This document shows, piece after piece, positions 53,612 to 63,329 of a stretch of 64,000 nucleotides of DNA. This DNA comes from Urechidicola croceus (lineage in GTDB: Bacteria; Bacteroidota; Bacteroidia; Flavobacteriales; Flavobacteriaceae), in contig CAJIZG010000003.1 in the NCBI GenBank assembly GCA_905181865.1, positions 124,001 to 188,000 on the forward strand, in the 5' to 3' direction. Position numbers and translations under genes: made by a program. Position 1 is the first letter of the stretch, and the number at the start of each line of letters is the position of its first letter. The notes beneath the pieces were generated by a model, which was not told the origin of the DNA, ran no database searches, and was given only the letters and a program-made list of their open reading frames with translations.

Positions 53612-55471
53612 TCACATCGTTTCCTCTGCCAAATCTAATTCAACTTTTAAGTTCTCAATGATAAACTTCTGTCTATCAGGGGTGTTTTTACCCATGTAAA
53701 ATTCTAATAATTTTTCAATGGTCATTTCTTTATCGAGCATTACAGGGTCTAAGCGAATGTCTTTTCCTATAAAATGGACAAACTCATCTGGACTAATTTC
53801 TCCCAATCCTTTAAATCGTGTGATTTCTGGTTTTCCTCTTAGCGCTTTCAACGCATCCGATCTCTCTTGTTCTGAATAACAATAAAAAGTTTGTTTTTTA
53901 TCGCGCACTCTAAACAAAGGTGTTTCTAATATATATAGATGTCCCTCTTTAATTAATTCCGGAAAAAACTGTAAAAAGAACGTTATCAATAATAGTCGAA
54001 TGTGCATTCCATCTACATCGGCATCTGTTGCAATTACAATATTGTTATATCTAATGTTTTCGATTCCATCTTCAATATTTAAGGCAGATTGCAATAAATT
54101 GAATTCTTCGTTCTCATAAACAATTTTCTTACTTAATCCGTATGAATTCAGTGGTTTTCCTTTTAAACTAAAAACCGCTTGGGTATTTACATCTCTTGAT
54201 TTAGTAATAGAACCACTTGCAGAATCTCCCTCGGTAATAAACAATGTGGTATCCAACCGATTGTCCTTTTTCATATCACCTAAATGCACCCTACAATCCC
54301 TTAATTTTTTATTGTGAAGACTTGCTTTTTTCGCTCTATCTTTTGCTAATTTGCGAATTCCAGACAACTCCTTACGCTCCTTTTCTGCTTGTAAAATTTT
54401 CTTCTGAATCCTTTCAGCAACATCCGGATTTCTATGTAAGTAATTATCGACCCGTCTTTTTACAAAGTCATTGATAAAAGTACGGACGGTTGGCAAACCA
54501 CCTCCCATTTCTGTAGACCCTAATTTCGTTTTTGTCTGACTTTCAAAAATAGGTTCCATTACCTTAATACTCACTGCTGTTACAATGGATTTACGTACGT
54601 CAGAAGCATCATAGTTCTTCCCGAAATAATCACGAATAGTCTTTACTACGGCTTCTCTATATGCGACTTGATGTGTCCCTCCTTGCGTAGTATGTTGCCC
54701 ATTTACAAATGAGTGAAATTCTTCACTATATTGCGATTTACTATACGTCAACGCTATTTCTATATCCTCTTCCAACAAATGAACTATGGGAAAAAGCATG
54801 GATTCTTTCGCAATATTCTCTTCCAACAAATCTTTTAATCCGTTTTCTGAAAAATATTTTTCTCCGTTATATATAATTGTCAAACCCGTGTTTAGATACA
54901 CATAGTTTTTGATCATCTTAATAACATACTCACTTCTATACTTGTATTTTACAAAAATATCAGCATCCGGAATAAAAGTCACCTTCGTTCCTTTTCGTAA
55001 AGAAGAAGGTTCTAATTCACTCTTAGCTATTAATTCCCCTTTTTCAAATTCTGCAGTAGTAGTTTGTCCATCTCGTATAGATTGCACCTTAAAATAAGTC
55101 GATAATGCGTTAACCGCTTTTGTACCAACACCATTTAAACCAACTGATTTCTTAAACGCCTTAGAGTCATACTTTCCTCCTGTATTCATTTTAGAAACTA
55201 CATCAACTACTTTTCCTAGCGGAATTCCACGACCATAATCGCGAATGGTAACAGAAGTATCTTTTACAGAAATCTCAACCGTTTTACCAGCTCCCATCAC
55301 GTATTCGTCAATGGAGTTGTCTAAAACCTCTTTGATTAAAATATAAATTCCATCATCTGAAGAAGATCCATCACCCAATTTACCAATATACATTCCTGGT
55401 CGCATACGGATATGTTCTTTCCAGTCGAGTGAACGTATATTGTCTTCGGTATATTTAGTTTCTGCAGCCAT
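53612..55471 (-). CDS. parE: DNA topoisomerase IV subunit B (ParE)
   Basis: 619 residues. GHKL ATPase: [10 protein letters not shown] near 48, [10 protein letters not shown] near 76, [14 protein letters not shown] near 110. [19 protein letters not shown] near 412, [13 protein letters not shown] near 487. Typical length for ParE rather than GyrB (no large TOPRIM insert). Provides the ATPase for ParC. First gene of a parE-parC pair. Confidence 0.95.
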   Translation of the reverse strand: MAAETKYTEDNIRSLDWKEHIRMRPGMYIGKLGDGSSSDDGIYILIKEVLDNSIDEYVMGAGKTVEISVKDTSVTIRDYGRGIPLGKVVDVVSKMNTGGKYDSKAFKKSVGLNGVGTKAVNALSTYFKVQSIRDGQTTTAEFEKGELIAKSELEPSSLRKGTKVTFIPDADIFVKYKYRSEYVIKMIKNYVYLNTGLTIIYNGEKYFSENGLKDLLEENIAKESMLFPIVHLLEEDIEIALTYSKSQYSEEFHSFVNGQHTTQGGTHQVAYREAVVKTIRDYFGKNYDASDVRKSIVTAVSIKVMEPIFESQTKTKLGSTEMGGGLPTVRTFINDFVKRRVDNYLHRNPDVAERIQKKILQAEKERKELSGIRKLAKDRAKKASLHNKKLRDCRVHLGDMKKDNRLDTTLFITEGDSASGSITKSRDVNTQAVFSLKGKPLNSYGLSKKIVYENEEFNLLQSALNIEDGIENIRYNNIVIATDADVDGMHIRLLLITFFLQFFPELIKEGHLYILETPLFRVRDKKQTFYCYSEQERSDALKALRGKPEITRFKGLGEISPDEFVHFIGKDIRLDPVMLDKEMTIEKLLEFYMGKNTPDRQKFIIENLKVELDLAEETM

Positions 55472-55557
55472 TGAAGTAAAAAGTATTGTATAGTTGCTAA
55501 AGTACTGTTTAGACCCTTAAAATAAAATGGGTCTCAAAATTAGTTATCAACAAGAAA

Positions 55558-56459
55558 TCAAACGTTTTTGGATTTGCTTAATGATATATACCCAACTCCT
55601 GAGATTACAATCGCTGCAACGATAAATTGTAATATGGAAAGACGCTCATCTAAAAATATATACGCCAAGGTAATGGTAGAAATTAACCCTATGATTCCAA
55701 TAATTGAAAAATTATTTGCAGCGAACTTTTTTATTGCTAAAGACACTAAAAAAGAGGGAATAATAGTCAATATAACCGCCATTAAAACACCTAACACGTA
55801 TACATGATAAGGATAATTCAAAACATCACTCCTATCCGTTACTAAATAATGAACAACCACACAAACCTAAGAAACAATCATGGCGCAACAGGTGAATGCT
55901 ATCACGCCAAATTTGGGAATTAACCAACCACTGCCCACTAAATACGAAGCATATGTTAAAGCACTTAAAAATATTAAGAAACTTCCCAAGACAATGTGCT
56001 CTCCCTGAAATTGCATTTCACCCCAAAAGCAATTACAACAGCAAAGTAGGTGATCAAAATGGCAATTAACTACTGATTGGTCATCTTCTTTTTTAAAAAT
56101 ATTTTTGAAATTAATAATACCAATGTTGGATATATAAACAAGATGATTCGTTCTAAACCTGCCTTGATATATTTTAAACCTAAAAAATCAAAATAACTGG
56201 CTAAATAATACCCTACAAATCCGAAAAACACAATCTATAAATAGTCGTTTTGTTTTATATCCTTCCGACTCATAGGAGTATAATAAAATGCACAAGCAAT
56301 ATAAATAGGCAATGAAAATAACATTCTAAACATCAGCAAATTAAGTGAAGTTACATGGTGTTGATAGACTAACTTTACCATGATTTCCTTTGCAGAAAAC
56401 AGAATGATTCCTACAATTGCAATAAAGATTCCTGATGTTAAAAATTTTTGGAATTTCAT
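55558..56459 (-). pseudogene. EamA/DMT-family transporter, inactivated
   Basis: The N-terminal part (ATG at 56459) reads ISIF-type membrane helices with IVGIILFSAKEIMVKLVYQH and MLFSLPIYIACAFYYTPMSR, then a stop at 56235. The middle carries LKYIKAGLERIILFIYPTLV with another stop (after KKMTNQ), a frameshift near IAFG, and a stop after CCAMIVS. The C-terminal part, 55558-55860, reads AVILTIIPSFLVSLAIKKFA and ends SKSKNV. At least three stops and one frameshift break one ten-helix drug/metabolite exporter. The total span is normal, so decay is by point mutation only. Confidence 0.88.
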
Positions 56460-56841
56460 TTGGCGAAGGTACTTTCTACTAAAAAAGTATGCTTTATGTA
56501 AAAAGTAGAAATACGATAGTCAAGAGTTATCAAAATTGGTTTTTATGTTGGATAACATTATATTCAATGATATAACCTAAACCAGCAAATCATAGTCTTT
56601 CGGTTCTATATTTTAAAATGTACCCTCTATTCTTTGCAAATTTAAAATAATAGGGAGTTATGGTTCTGATTTCATTGTAGATTGACCGTTTTATTTCGAT
56701 TTCACACCGAATTTACGGAAATCAAACCGTAAAGGTGCTGAGTCACTTTCGAAGCCAAACAAAAACTATGACAACAAAATGTTTCATAATTTGTTTTAAA
56801 GTTTAAGCATAAAAGTTATGCGGCTTTGTTATGCGTAGTTA
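56460..56841. other. Gene-free stretch downstream of the ParE remnant
   Basis: No intact gene. The minus strand can be read as KRSIYNEIRTITPYYFKFAK but with stops on both sides and no recognised family; it may be another degraded coding piece. Otherwise AT-rich filler. Confidence 0.35.
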
Positions 56842-57142
56842 TTATTCTTTCATTCTTTTCTTTAAATCCATTCTCTCGTGTAAAATCTTCGTGATTTCAA
56901 CATAGTTTTCATTAAATATTCGGTAAAAAATGATACGTCTATTGGTTTTCATTCCGAGTAGACTTTTTGTAATTCCCTCATGTTTTTTTTCCTGAATTCG
57001 GATTATCTGTAATTTCTTAGTAATTTTAAATAAGAGATTCATAATATTTATCGGCTTGTTTTTTAGACCAAACTTCAAATGTAAAATCCCAAATCTTTGA
57101 TAAATCCTCAACAGCTTTATTCGTCCTTTTAAATTCAGGTAT
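56842..57142 (-). pseudogene. ParE/RelE-type toxin, inactivated
   Basis: From 57142 the minus strand reads IPEFKRTNKAVEDLSKIWDF and TFEVWSKKQADKYYESLI, the usual start of ParE toxins of this type; the first codon is ATA, not ATG. Stops follow after ESLI and NY, then a frame change leads to KKHEGITKSLLGMKTNRRII and FYRIFNENYVEITKILHERM, the conserved C-terminus with the HERMD motif. So the toxin has lost its start, gained stops and shifted. It overlaps the end of the ParD remnant as in a live module. Confidence 0.88.
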
Positions 57143-57385
57143 TTGAAGGTGTTTTTGCTTTTAGAAGTTCAAGGTGTTTTTTCGGATCAAAATCATTAGC
57201 AATTTCACTATCAATTCCATCTTGAATTGCATTATTCAATGTAATTACTTTACTTTCCTCTTCTTCTAGAAGTCTCAATCATGCACGTAGAATTTCACTA
57301 ACATTTTTAAATCGCCCTTCAGTTATTTTTCCTCGAGCGAATTGGTCAAAATAATTTCAGTTGTTCTTGATGTATTTTTTTTTAT
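57135..57385 (-). pseudogene. ParD-type antitoxin, inactivated
   Basis: The minus strand reads NTSRTT, then in a shifted frame FDQFARGKITEGRFKNVSEI with LRA-stop-LRLLEEEESKVITL and NNAIQDGIDSEIANDFDPKK, ending at TGA 57135-57137. SGRF/NVSEI and LRLLEEEE are the ParD ribbon-helix-helix and linker signatures. There is an early frameshift near the third turn and an in-frame TGA after LRA. Start codon not found in frame. It forms a two-gene dead ParDE module with the next entry. Confidence 0.85.
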
Positions 57386-57399
57386 TCTTTTTCCATACC

Positions 57400-57640
57400 T
57401 TGATTCTTTACAATATTCTTAAACATCGTTAGCATTTTTGACACTGAATACCTAGGTACACTTTGAACCAAAAAATAAACATGGTCCTATTTATAACCTA
57501 TTTCCACAAACTAAACTTCATAACGCTCTGAAATATCAAAAAAAAATCTCTTTAAGAGTATTTGCGACCTATTTACTTATAGCCTTTTTCCTATATTTCA
57601 ATGGCAATACTAAATGATACAACAATAGAGATTTATTAGG
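57400..57640 (-). pseudogene. IS200/IS605-type TnpA transposase remnant
   Basis: Minus-strand frames give YHLVLPLKYRKKAISK, then ISERYEV, FVEIGYK, DHVYFLVQSVPRYSVSKMLT and MFKNIVKNQ, broken by at least three stops and a frameshift. DHVHxLVQxxP and the YRxx start are the Y1 transposase pattern. The HUH His and nucleophile Tyr are not both readable. It lies directly upstream of the dead antitoxin and has no recognisable hairpin ends left. Confidence 0.75.
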
Positions 57641-57730
57641 CTTTTTTATAGTATGATCACTCATAAAACAAATTTATACTTTTTCAAAGTGTTCTGAAAA
57701 ACCTGTCGTTTTACAAACTTTTCTGCTAAA

Positions 57731-57751
57731 CCCCGAGGCGGAGCTTCGAGG
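57731..57751. repeat. Short GC-rich intergenic repeat
   Basis: CCCCGAGGCGGAGCTTCGAG followed by G; CGAGG occurs twice, 8 bases apart. It is far richer in GC than its surroundings and resembles a palindromic-type repeat I recall from other flavobacterial intergenic regions. One copy only here. Confidence 0.5.
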
Positions 57752-57768
57752 AATTCTACAGATTAAAA

Positions 57769-57802
57769 ATACCTCCAAGGGTTCAAAAACCTGGGAGGTA
57801 TT
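57769..57802 (-). terminator. Terminator after ychF
   Basis: AATACCTCC and GGAGGTATT form the stem (minus strand), continued by a few more pairs, with TTTTTAATC following. It lies 44 bp past the ychF stop. Confidence 0.9.
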
Positions 57803-57845
57803 ATAATTATATTAATTTTAGCAAGAATTATCTGGAAAAAAGAAC

Positions 57846-58937
57846 CTATACGTTAAAGCGGAAATTCATCATATCTCCATCTTGAACGATATACTCTTTT
57901 CCTTCAACGCCTAATTTACCCGCTTCCTTCACTTTTAGTTCACTACCTAAAGTAACAAAGTCCTCATATTTAATAACTTCTGCACGGATAAACCCTTTTT
58001 CAAAGTCCGTATGAATAACTCCTGCTGCTTGCGGCGCTGTATCTCCAACATTAATAGTCCAAGCTCTTACTTCTTTTACACCGGCAGTAAAGTAGGTCTG
58101 AAGATTTAGTAATTTGTATGCAGCACGAATTAAAACAGCCGCTCCTGCTTCTTCTAAACCCATATCTTGTAAGAACTCCTTGCGTTCTTCATAGTCTTCT
58201 AATTCACTAATATCTGCTTCGGTACCGACTGCCAATATTATAATCTCAGCGTCTTCACCTTTTATCTCTTCACGAACTGCTTCAACATACGCATTGCCAC
58301 TTGCGGCAGATTCATCATCTACATTACAAACATATAAAATAGGCTTGCTTGTTAATAATTGCAATGGCTTTAAGTACTCCTGTTCATCTTCAGTCAATTC
58401 AATCGCTCTAACAGAATTAAACCCTTCTAATCCTGCAGCAACTTTTAGTAAAACTTCTAATTCTTTTTGAGAAGCTTTGTCTCCGGTTCTTGCTGCTTTT
58501 TTAACTTTCTCTAGGCGTTTCTCAATCGCTTCCAAATCTTTTAATTGCAATTCTACATCAATCGTACCTTTATCTCTAACCGGATCTACAGATTCATCTA
58601 CATGCACAATATTGTCATTATCAAAACAGCGCAATACATGAATAACAGCATCTGTTTCACGAATATTCGCTAAGAATTTATTTCCCAATCCTTCACCTTT
58701 ACTTGCTCCCTTTACCAAACCAGCAATATCAACAATTTCAACGGTTGCAGGCATCACTCGCTCTGGGTTTACCAATTCCTCCAATTTCTTCAATCTAGAA
58801 TCTGGCACATTCACCACCCCAATATTTGGTTCAATCGTACAAAATGGAAAGTTTGCACTTTGTGCCTTTGCATTTGACAAACAATTAAATAAGGTTGATT
58901 TTCCAACATTTGGTAATCCTACAATTCCTGCTTTCAT
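57846..58937 (-). CDS. ychF: Redox-regulated ribosome-binding ATPase YchF
   Basis: 363 residues of the Obg-HflX group with G1 GLPNVGKSTLFNCLS at 7-21, VDIAGLVKGASKGEGLGNKF near 69, and a TGS domain with the YFTAGVKEVRAWT and DFEKGFIRAEVI segments near 280-330. The NVDD motif in place of NKxD gives ATP preference. Universal housekeeping protein in translation and oxidative-stress control. A TATATTTG -7 box lies 20 bp upstream. It sits alone among decayed genes. Confidence 0.96.
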   Translation of the reverse strand: MKAGIVGLPNVGKSTLFNCLSNAKAQSANFPFCTIEPNIGVVNVPDSRLKKLEELVNPERVMPATVEIVDIAGLVKGASKGEGLGNKFLANIRETDAVIHVLRCFDNDNIVHVDESVDPVRDKGTIDVELQLKDLEAIEKRLEKVKKAARTGDKASQKELEVLLKVAAGLEGFNSVRAIELTEDEQEYLKPLQLLTSKPILYVCNVDDESAASGNAYVEAVREEIKGEDAEIIILAVGTEADISELEDYEERKEFLQDMGLEEAGAAVLIRAAYKLLNLQTYFTAGVKEVRAWTINVGDTAPQAAGVIHTDFEKGFIRAEVIKYEDFVTLGSELKVKEAGKLGVEGKEYIVQDGDMMNFRFNV

Positions 58938-58957
58938 TCTTGATAAATTTTGAGGTG

Positions 58958-58965
58958 CAAATATA
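58958..58965 (-). promoter_or_regulatory. Putative -7 box of ychF
   Basis: TATATTTG on the minus strand followed by C, a full match to the consensus, 20 bp before the ATG. The -33 region reads TTTA-like. Confidence 0.5.
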
Positions 58966-59071
58966 CAGTTTCAGATTATAAATAAATGGAAATTTATAGA
59001 GTAAAATCTTCTTTATGAAACGAGTATGTTAAAAACGCTATCAAAGAGGGGAATGATTCATAGCGAACAGC

Positions 59072-59332
59072 ATGGTAGTGCTTAAAAACAACAAAATCAT
59101 ACATGTCAATCACAAAAAAAAACTTGTTTTGACTAACGCGAGAATGATTGGTGATGCTGGAATTATACCTTTTAGAGATACCGATGGCCTATGGAAAAGA
59201 TAGGGTGTTATGTGAGGACTCCCTGAAAATGGGTGCGTAACACGCAAATAGCAGTGTGATTTTATAACCAAAGAAGAAAACAATTACTTGAAGTAGCACC
59301 TTACGATAAGTGATTTTAAAGATATGATTTAA
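59072..59332 (+). pseudogene. Unnamed coding remnant with in-frame stops
   Basis: An ATG at 59072 opens a frame reading VLKNNKIIHVNHKKKLVLTN and ARMIGDAGIIPFRDTDGLWK. Past a TAG (59201) the same frame continues as GLPENGCVTRK and CDFITKEENNYLK with three more stops before ISDFKDMI and the TAA at 59330. The codon usage is gene-like throughout and each stop is one mutation from a sense codon, so I read it as a decayed gene. I do not recognise the family. Confidence 0.45.
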
Positions 59333-59742
59333 TCCTATAATTTGAAATTTTATAAATAGAATTAGATCTAATTTCTTCTCCTGTTTTTCCCAAACTAAAA
59401 CTATTTAATAAAATTCTTAAAAAAACACCATGAGTTGCACACTATATAGGTAGGTTCTTTTTAAAGTCATTTTGTAACTATAACTGCTTTTTCTATATCA
59501 TATATATATATTCAATGTTAATTCTTTTAAGCAAACTTTCCTTATACAAATACTTTAGTAAAAACATACTAAATAATATAACCGAGATAAATTTGATTAG
59601 GAAAATCTTCATTTTGGTGTGGGGTTTAAATTAAAAAACATATTCTGTAATTTAAAAATTACCATAACTTTTAAGCGGTCAGACAAAATATAGACCCGCA
59701 AAACCATCAAATACAGAAAAAAATTGGATACTTTATAAGTAA

Positions 59743-59855
59743 AAATATAAACCTTGCATAAATATTACTCTAATTGATTTGTTATGTGGGGACTATTTTA
59801 GAACTTAGTTAAAAAATCAATCATGTTTAATCATGAAAATGCAAGGTTTATATTT
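59743..59855. repeat. 113-bp element bounded by a perfect 17-bp inverted repeat
   Basis: Positions 59743-59759 and 59839-59855 are exact reverse complements (core AAACCTTGCAT / ATGCAAGGTTT). Inside, ATTGATTT (59773-59780) and AAATCAAT (59814-59821) pair as well, so the piece can fold into a long nested hairpin. There is no gene in it. It could be a miniature inverted-repeat element or a lost IS end pair; no flanking duplication is clear. Confidence 0.65.
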
Positions 59856-60083
59856 AAAAAATTCTACTGTTGTGCTTTAATAATTGGGACTTCTTATTTA
59901 CACTACAAATGTATTAAAAAATAATCAACCTACCAAAATAAAATAATAAAAAATATACCATTTGTTCTATTTTTAATACCATTTATATATAAAAATAACC
60001 TTTTTGTTATTAATTGAATTGTCGACACGAACTCTTTTATAACATTTTAATAGCTAAAAATAGCATTATTAATACGAAGAAAA

Positions 60084-60423
60084 TAAGTAATTCTCAGGTA
60101 TAACCAACCTGGTATTGAACGAAAAAAAAGTATTAATTTAATAAAAACCTTCGGTTTACACACTTCTTCTGAAACGGTTGATAATACCTCGATAAATTAT
60201 TTAAATAGAACAGATACGCATCGTTTTAGCATCTCTAAAAACATAAAATTGGAAGAACTTCTGCACAAATTTATATTGCTACTCATTTATGCAACCGGAA
60301 TATACACCGCAATTCATTTATGTATCCTAAAGCCCGTATCGTTGAAAATAAATTTAAAAATTCAACTATAATTCTAGAAAACGAAACATTTGGTCTAGAG
60401 CAATTGGTTACACCTCTCTTATA
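60084..60423 (+). pseudogene. Unnamed coding remnant, frameshifted
   Basis: A frame without start codon reads NQPGIERKKSINLIKTFGLH, TSSETVDNTSINYLNRTDTH and RFSISKNIKLEELLHKFI. A second frame then continues AQIYIATHLCNRNIHRNSFM and YPKARIVENKFKNSTIILEN, ending LEQLVTPLL at 60423. It looks like the C-terminal part of one protein with a one-base shift near 60260. The tail overlaps the end of the convergent FMN-binding-like gene. Family not recognised; between 59333 and 60083 nothing else is seen apart from the inverted-repeat element. Confidence 0.4.
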
Positions 60424-61523
60424 AATTCTGTAACTTTAAGATTGTATTTAACATCTTTTGAACGCGCATATGTCTTTAACTCTTTCTTTATGAATTCGTT
60501 TAAATATGCAGAATGTTTCTTTAAGAGTTCTAAATAGGATTCTAACTGATTATTCGTCATTATATCAATATGAATAACTAATAATTCAGAACTTTTAGGA
60601 TCCGATTGAATCATTTTTGCAATTAACTGCGTTCTAGTATTCTTATCTACCTCATGAAATTTCGAGTAAAAATTACTTGTAACTATCTCTTTTTGAAAGA
60701 GTTCGTTTGGTATTTTCTTTAGAATATAAGCGCGAGTAATAGGTGTAGTGGTGTGAAATATTCGTAGTACATCTTCAATATGTTCTTCAAATTTCTCTTT
60801 CCTCAATTTTTTTAAGCCATATTCCTGATAATCTAAATAGCTTGATTTTAATAAATAATTAGTTATCGCATCAGAATAGATAGTTTCTAAATGTGATTTC
60901 ATTGCTTTTACTATAGCGCCATTCGCCAAATGCCATAGAGTATAACAAGAATACAATCCGCCTTTTACAACAGATTCTTTAATTTCTTTCTTCGTAGCGC
61001 CTGAAATAGCATCAATTCCTTTATACGTCTTCAAAGCTTCACCAACAATGGGAACTTCATCAATTAAATCATCCATTTTTCGACGTTCTAATACCGAATA
61101 TCTATCACCTAATAATTGATGAAGTTTTTTATAATCGGCATGTGTAAAAGGGTCATGTTCGTTTTTAGTTAAAGGAGTCTTTTCAAACACTCCAAAACCT
61201 ACGTAATTACCTAATAGATTCCAATACACTTTAATTTTGGCCAATTTACATTCACCATCAGCACAAACCGGAGTTTCTATATCAGCATAAAAAAAACGTG
61301 GTGCTCCTAAGGAATCAGACAGCATACGAAGTTGATGAACCACAGTGGTGTCTTGCCCTGTAAAATTAAAGATTTCTTGATCTAGTGCAATTTCTTTATA
61401 TTCCTGATCCATGTTAAAAAACATGGGATTATGTGCAGGTTGCTCTTGTTTTTTAAGGCCAACTATAATGGCAATGCATACAATAAAGAAACTTTGGTTT
61501 ATCAAGTTACTGTTGCTTTTCAA
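60408..61523 (-). CDS. Exported FMN-binding-domain-like protein
   Basis: 371 residues. An N-terminal hydrophobic segment (LINQSFFIVCIAIIVGL) exports or anchors it. The first half has VCADGECKLAKIKVYWNLLG near 86 and TYKGIDAISGATKKEIKESV near 165; DAISGAT is the motif where FMN_bind domains attach flavin (through a Thr) in Rnf/Nqr-type proteins. The second half is helical without a known domain. The start overlaps the end of the FAD oxidoreductase by 17 bp, so they are co-translated; the pair probably forms an envelope redox unit. Function inferred. Confidence 0.65.
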   Translation of the reverse strand: MKSNSNLINQSFFIVCIAIIVGLKKQEQPAHNPMFFNMDQEYKEIALDQEIFNFTGQDTTVVHQLRMLSDSLGAPRFFYADIETPVCADGECKLAKIKVYWNLLGNYVGFGVFEKTPLTKNEHDPFTHADYKKLHQLLGDRYSVLERRKMDDLIDEVPIVGEALKTYKGIDAISGATKKEIKESVVKGGLYSCYTLWHLANGAIVKAMKSHLETIYSDAITNYLLKSSYLDYQEYGLKKLRKEKFEEHIEDVLRIFHTTTPITRAYILKKIPNELFQKEIVTSNFYSKFHEVDKNTRTQLIAKMIQSDPKSSELLVIHIDIMTNNQLESYLELLKKHSAYLNEFIKKELKTYARSKDVKYNLKVTEFIREV

Positions 61524-63276
61524 TTAACTCCATATACTCCTCTAGGTGCTCGGTATATACTCCTCTAGGATTTACGCTATATTTCTTACATATAGCCGAT
61601 GCGAATCCAACTGCCGCGCCCATTTGACCTGTAGTCAACATAACTCGTGGTCCACCCAAACCAACATGGGAACAACTAAAGTTACGTCCCGCCATAAATA
61701 GGTTTGCGATATTCTTAGAATACAAACTTCTATAAGGGATGTAATATTTTGGTGTTTCAAAAAAAAGTGCAGTGGATAAAAAATCAGGTTTATCTTCATC
61801 CTTTAAATTTTGCTGAAAATGCACATCCACTTCACGTATTTCCATCACTACAGAATCTTTAAATTTTGTCAAATCACGCACATCTTTAAAAGTAAAAATA
61901 TGATCTCCAACCAATCTTCTAGATTCTCTTTTTCCAATCAAATATGAAACCCAGTCTAATTTGATGTTATCATTTTTATTATCATTTTTCGCTTTTGAAA
62001 AAGAACCGTAAATTGCTCGTAGCATATGATCTCTAATCGTTTCAGCATCATGAATTTGATGTAAGTCATTTCTTGAGAACTCCCAGTACCACTCCCCTGC
62101 TATTGCAGCGTGATTTCCAGAAACATCACTAGCCCAAGGAGTTTTAGGAAACGCTTGTTTTGTTTGCTTCTTTTCTGTTTGCCATAACACAGATGAACCC
62201 ATTACAAAATTATCCCCAACTTCTGGACTCCATAACTCGCCCCATTTCTCCCATTCTTCATCATATTTATTGACACTCTCTCTACCGTATGAAAATTCTG
62301 CTCCAGCCCAAAAACCAATCCATCCATCACCAGTAGAGTCAACAAATAAAGGTGCTTCAAAACGAATTCGCTCTCCAGTTGCTGTTTGTCTAGCATCTAC
62401 ATACTGAATTGAATTATTCTCAGCCAATACATCATAAGCCCTCCAATTTAAAAACAAACTAATGTTTTCAATAGATTTCATATTCTTATCCCTTTTCTCT
62501 TGATCATATTTAGCTTTATAAGATCCATTAGGATAATGCTCTGTATCTATCATCTTTAAAATTCGCTCGTACTTTCCGTAAATCCCCAACGTATGAACTC
62601 TTATTTCTTCACTTGCATTTCCTCCTAAAACTGGACGATCATGAATCAAAGCAACTTTTAGCCCTTGCTCCGCAGCGGCAATAGCCGCGGCGCAACCAGC
62701 AAGTCCACCACCAGTTATAACCAAATCAAATGTTATGGTTTTTTCTGGAGCGGTTGGTTCACCCAATACCGTTTTTCTCCATACTGCCAATCTATGAGTA
62801 TCATTTGTTGGTACCTCTTTTGTTTTACTAAAATATAGTGCATCACACCTGCCATTAAAGCCAGTTAAATCGTTGAGTTCAATAGCAACTTTATGCGACT
62901 TAATACGTGTTTTCCCCGCATATTCCCAAGTCCAATCATTTTCAAGTCCTAAAGTATTCTTCAATACTTTACCATTTATTATAACATTAAATCTTCCTGG
63001 AGCCTCCCAATTACCTGGAACCCAATTCTTCGTTCTAACCCATACATGATACTTTCCAGTTTCTTTAAGATTAATGGTTGTGGTTGCATTTAAAACTGGA
63101 GCACCCATTCCATGTGCCATTAAATATGGAGAGCCCATTTGCTCAACAAACTGAGGATCTACAACCCATCCTCCCTTACTAATAAAACTTTCTGCTTCAA
63201 CCAATACTTCATTTTGTGCACTTAAATAATGCAACCCAGCGATTGTAAGCGAAAGAAATAAAACTAGTTTTTTCAT
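61507..63276 (-). CDS. Exported FAD-dependent oxidoreductase with N-terminal carbohydrate-binding-like domain
   Basis: 589 residues. Signal peptide (KKLVLFLSLTIAGLHYLSA). Residues about 22-155 form a beta-sandwich like a CBM6-type domain (VEAESFISKGGWVVDPQFVE, GKYHVWVRTKNWVPGNW). The main part is FAD_oxidored (PF12831): dinucleotide motif TGGGLAGCAAAIAAAEQGLK near 188, LGGNASEEIRVHTLG near 217, FVDSTGDGWIGFWAGA near 310, and the closing GRNFSCSHVGLGGPRVMLTT near 540. Relatives are linked to polysaccharide breakdown; the substrate is unknown. cutC lies 53 bp upstream and the FMN-binding-like gene overlaps its end. Confidence 0.85.
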   Translation of the reverse strand: MKKLVLFLSLTIAGLHYLSAQNEVLVEAESFISKGGWVVDPQFVEQMGSPYLMAHGMGAPVLNATTTINLKETGKYHVWVRTKNWVPGNWEAPGRFNVIINGKVLKNTLGLENDWTWEYAGKTRIKSHKVAIELNDLTGFNGRCDALYFSKTKEVPTNDTHRLAVWRKTVLGEPTAPEKTITFDLVITGGGLAGCAAAIAAAEQGLKVALIHDRPVLGGNASEEIRVHTLGIYGKYERILKMIDTEHYPNGSYKAKYDQEKRDKNMKSIENISLFLNWRAYDVLAENNSIQYVDARQTATGERIRFEAPLFVDSTGDGWIGFWAGAEFSYGRESVNKYDEEWEKWGELWSPEVGDNFVMGSSVLWQTEKKQTKQAFPKTPWASDVSGNHAAIAGEWYWEFSRNDLHQIHDAETIRDHMLRAIYGSFSKAKNDNKNDNIKLDWVSYLIGKRESRRLVGDHIFTFKDVRDLTKFKDSVVMEIREVDVHFQQNLKDEDKPDFLSTALFFETPKYYIPYRSLYSKNIANLFMAGRNFSCSHVGLGGPRVMLTTGQMGAAVGFASAICKKYSVNPRGVYTEHLEEYMELIEKQQ

Positions 63277-63329
63277 ATATCGTTCTTCAATTAATAGTTT
63301 CTATGGATTTTAAAAAATCTAAAGATAGT

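Noticed and set aside
59743-59855. Inverted repeat as a rho-independent terminator
   Set aside because: Arms are about 80 bases apart and no gene ends nearby.
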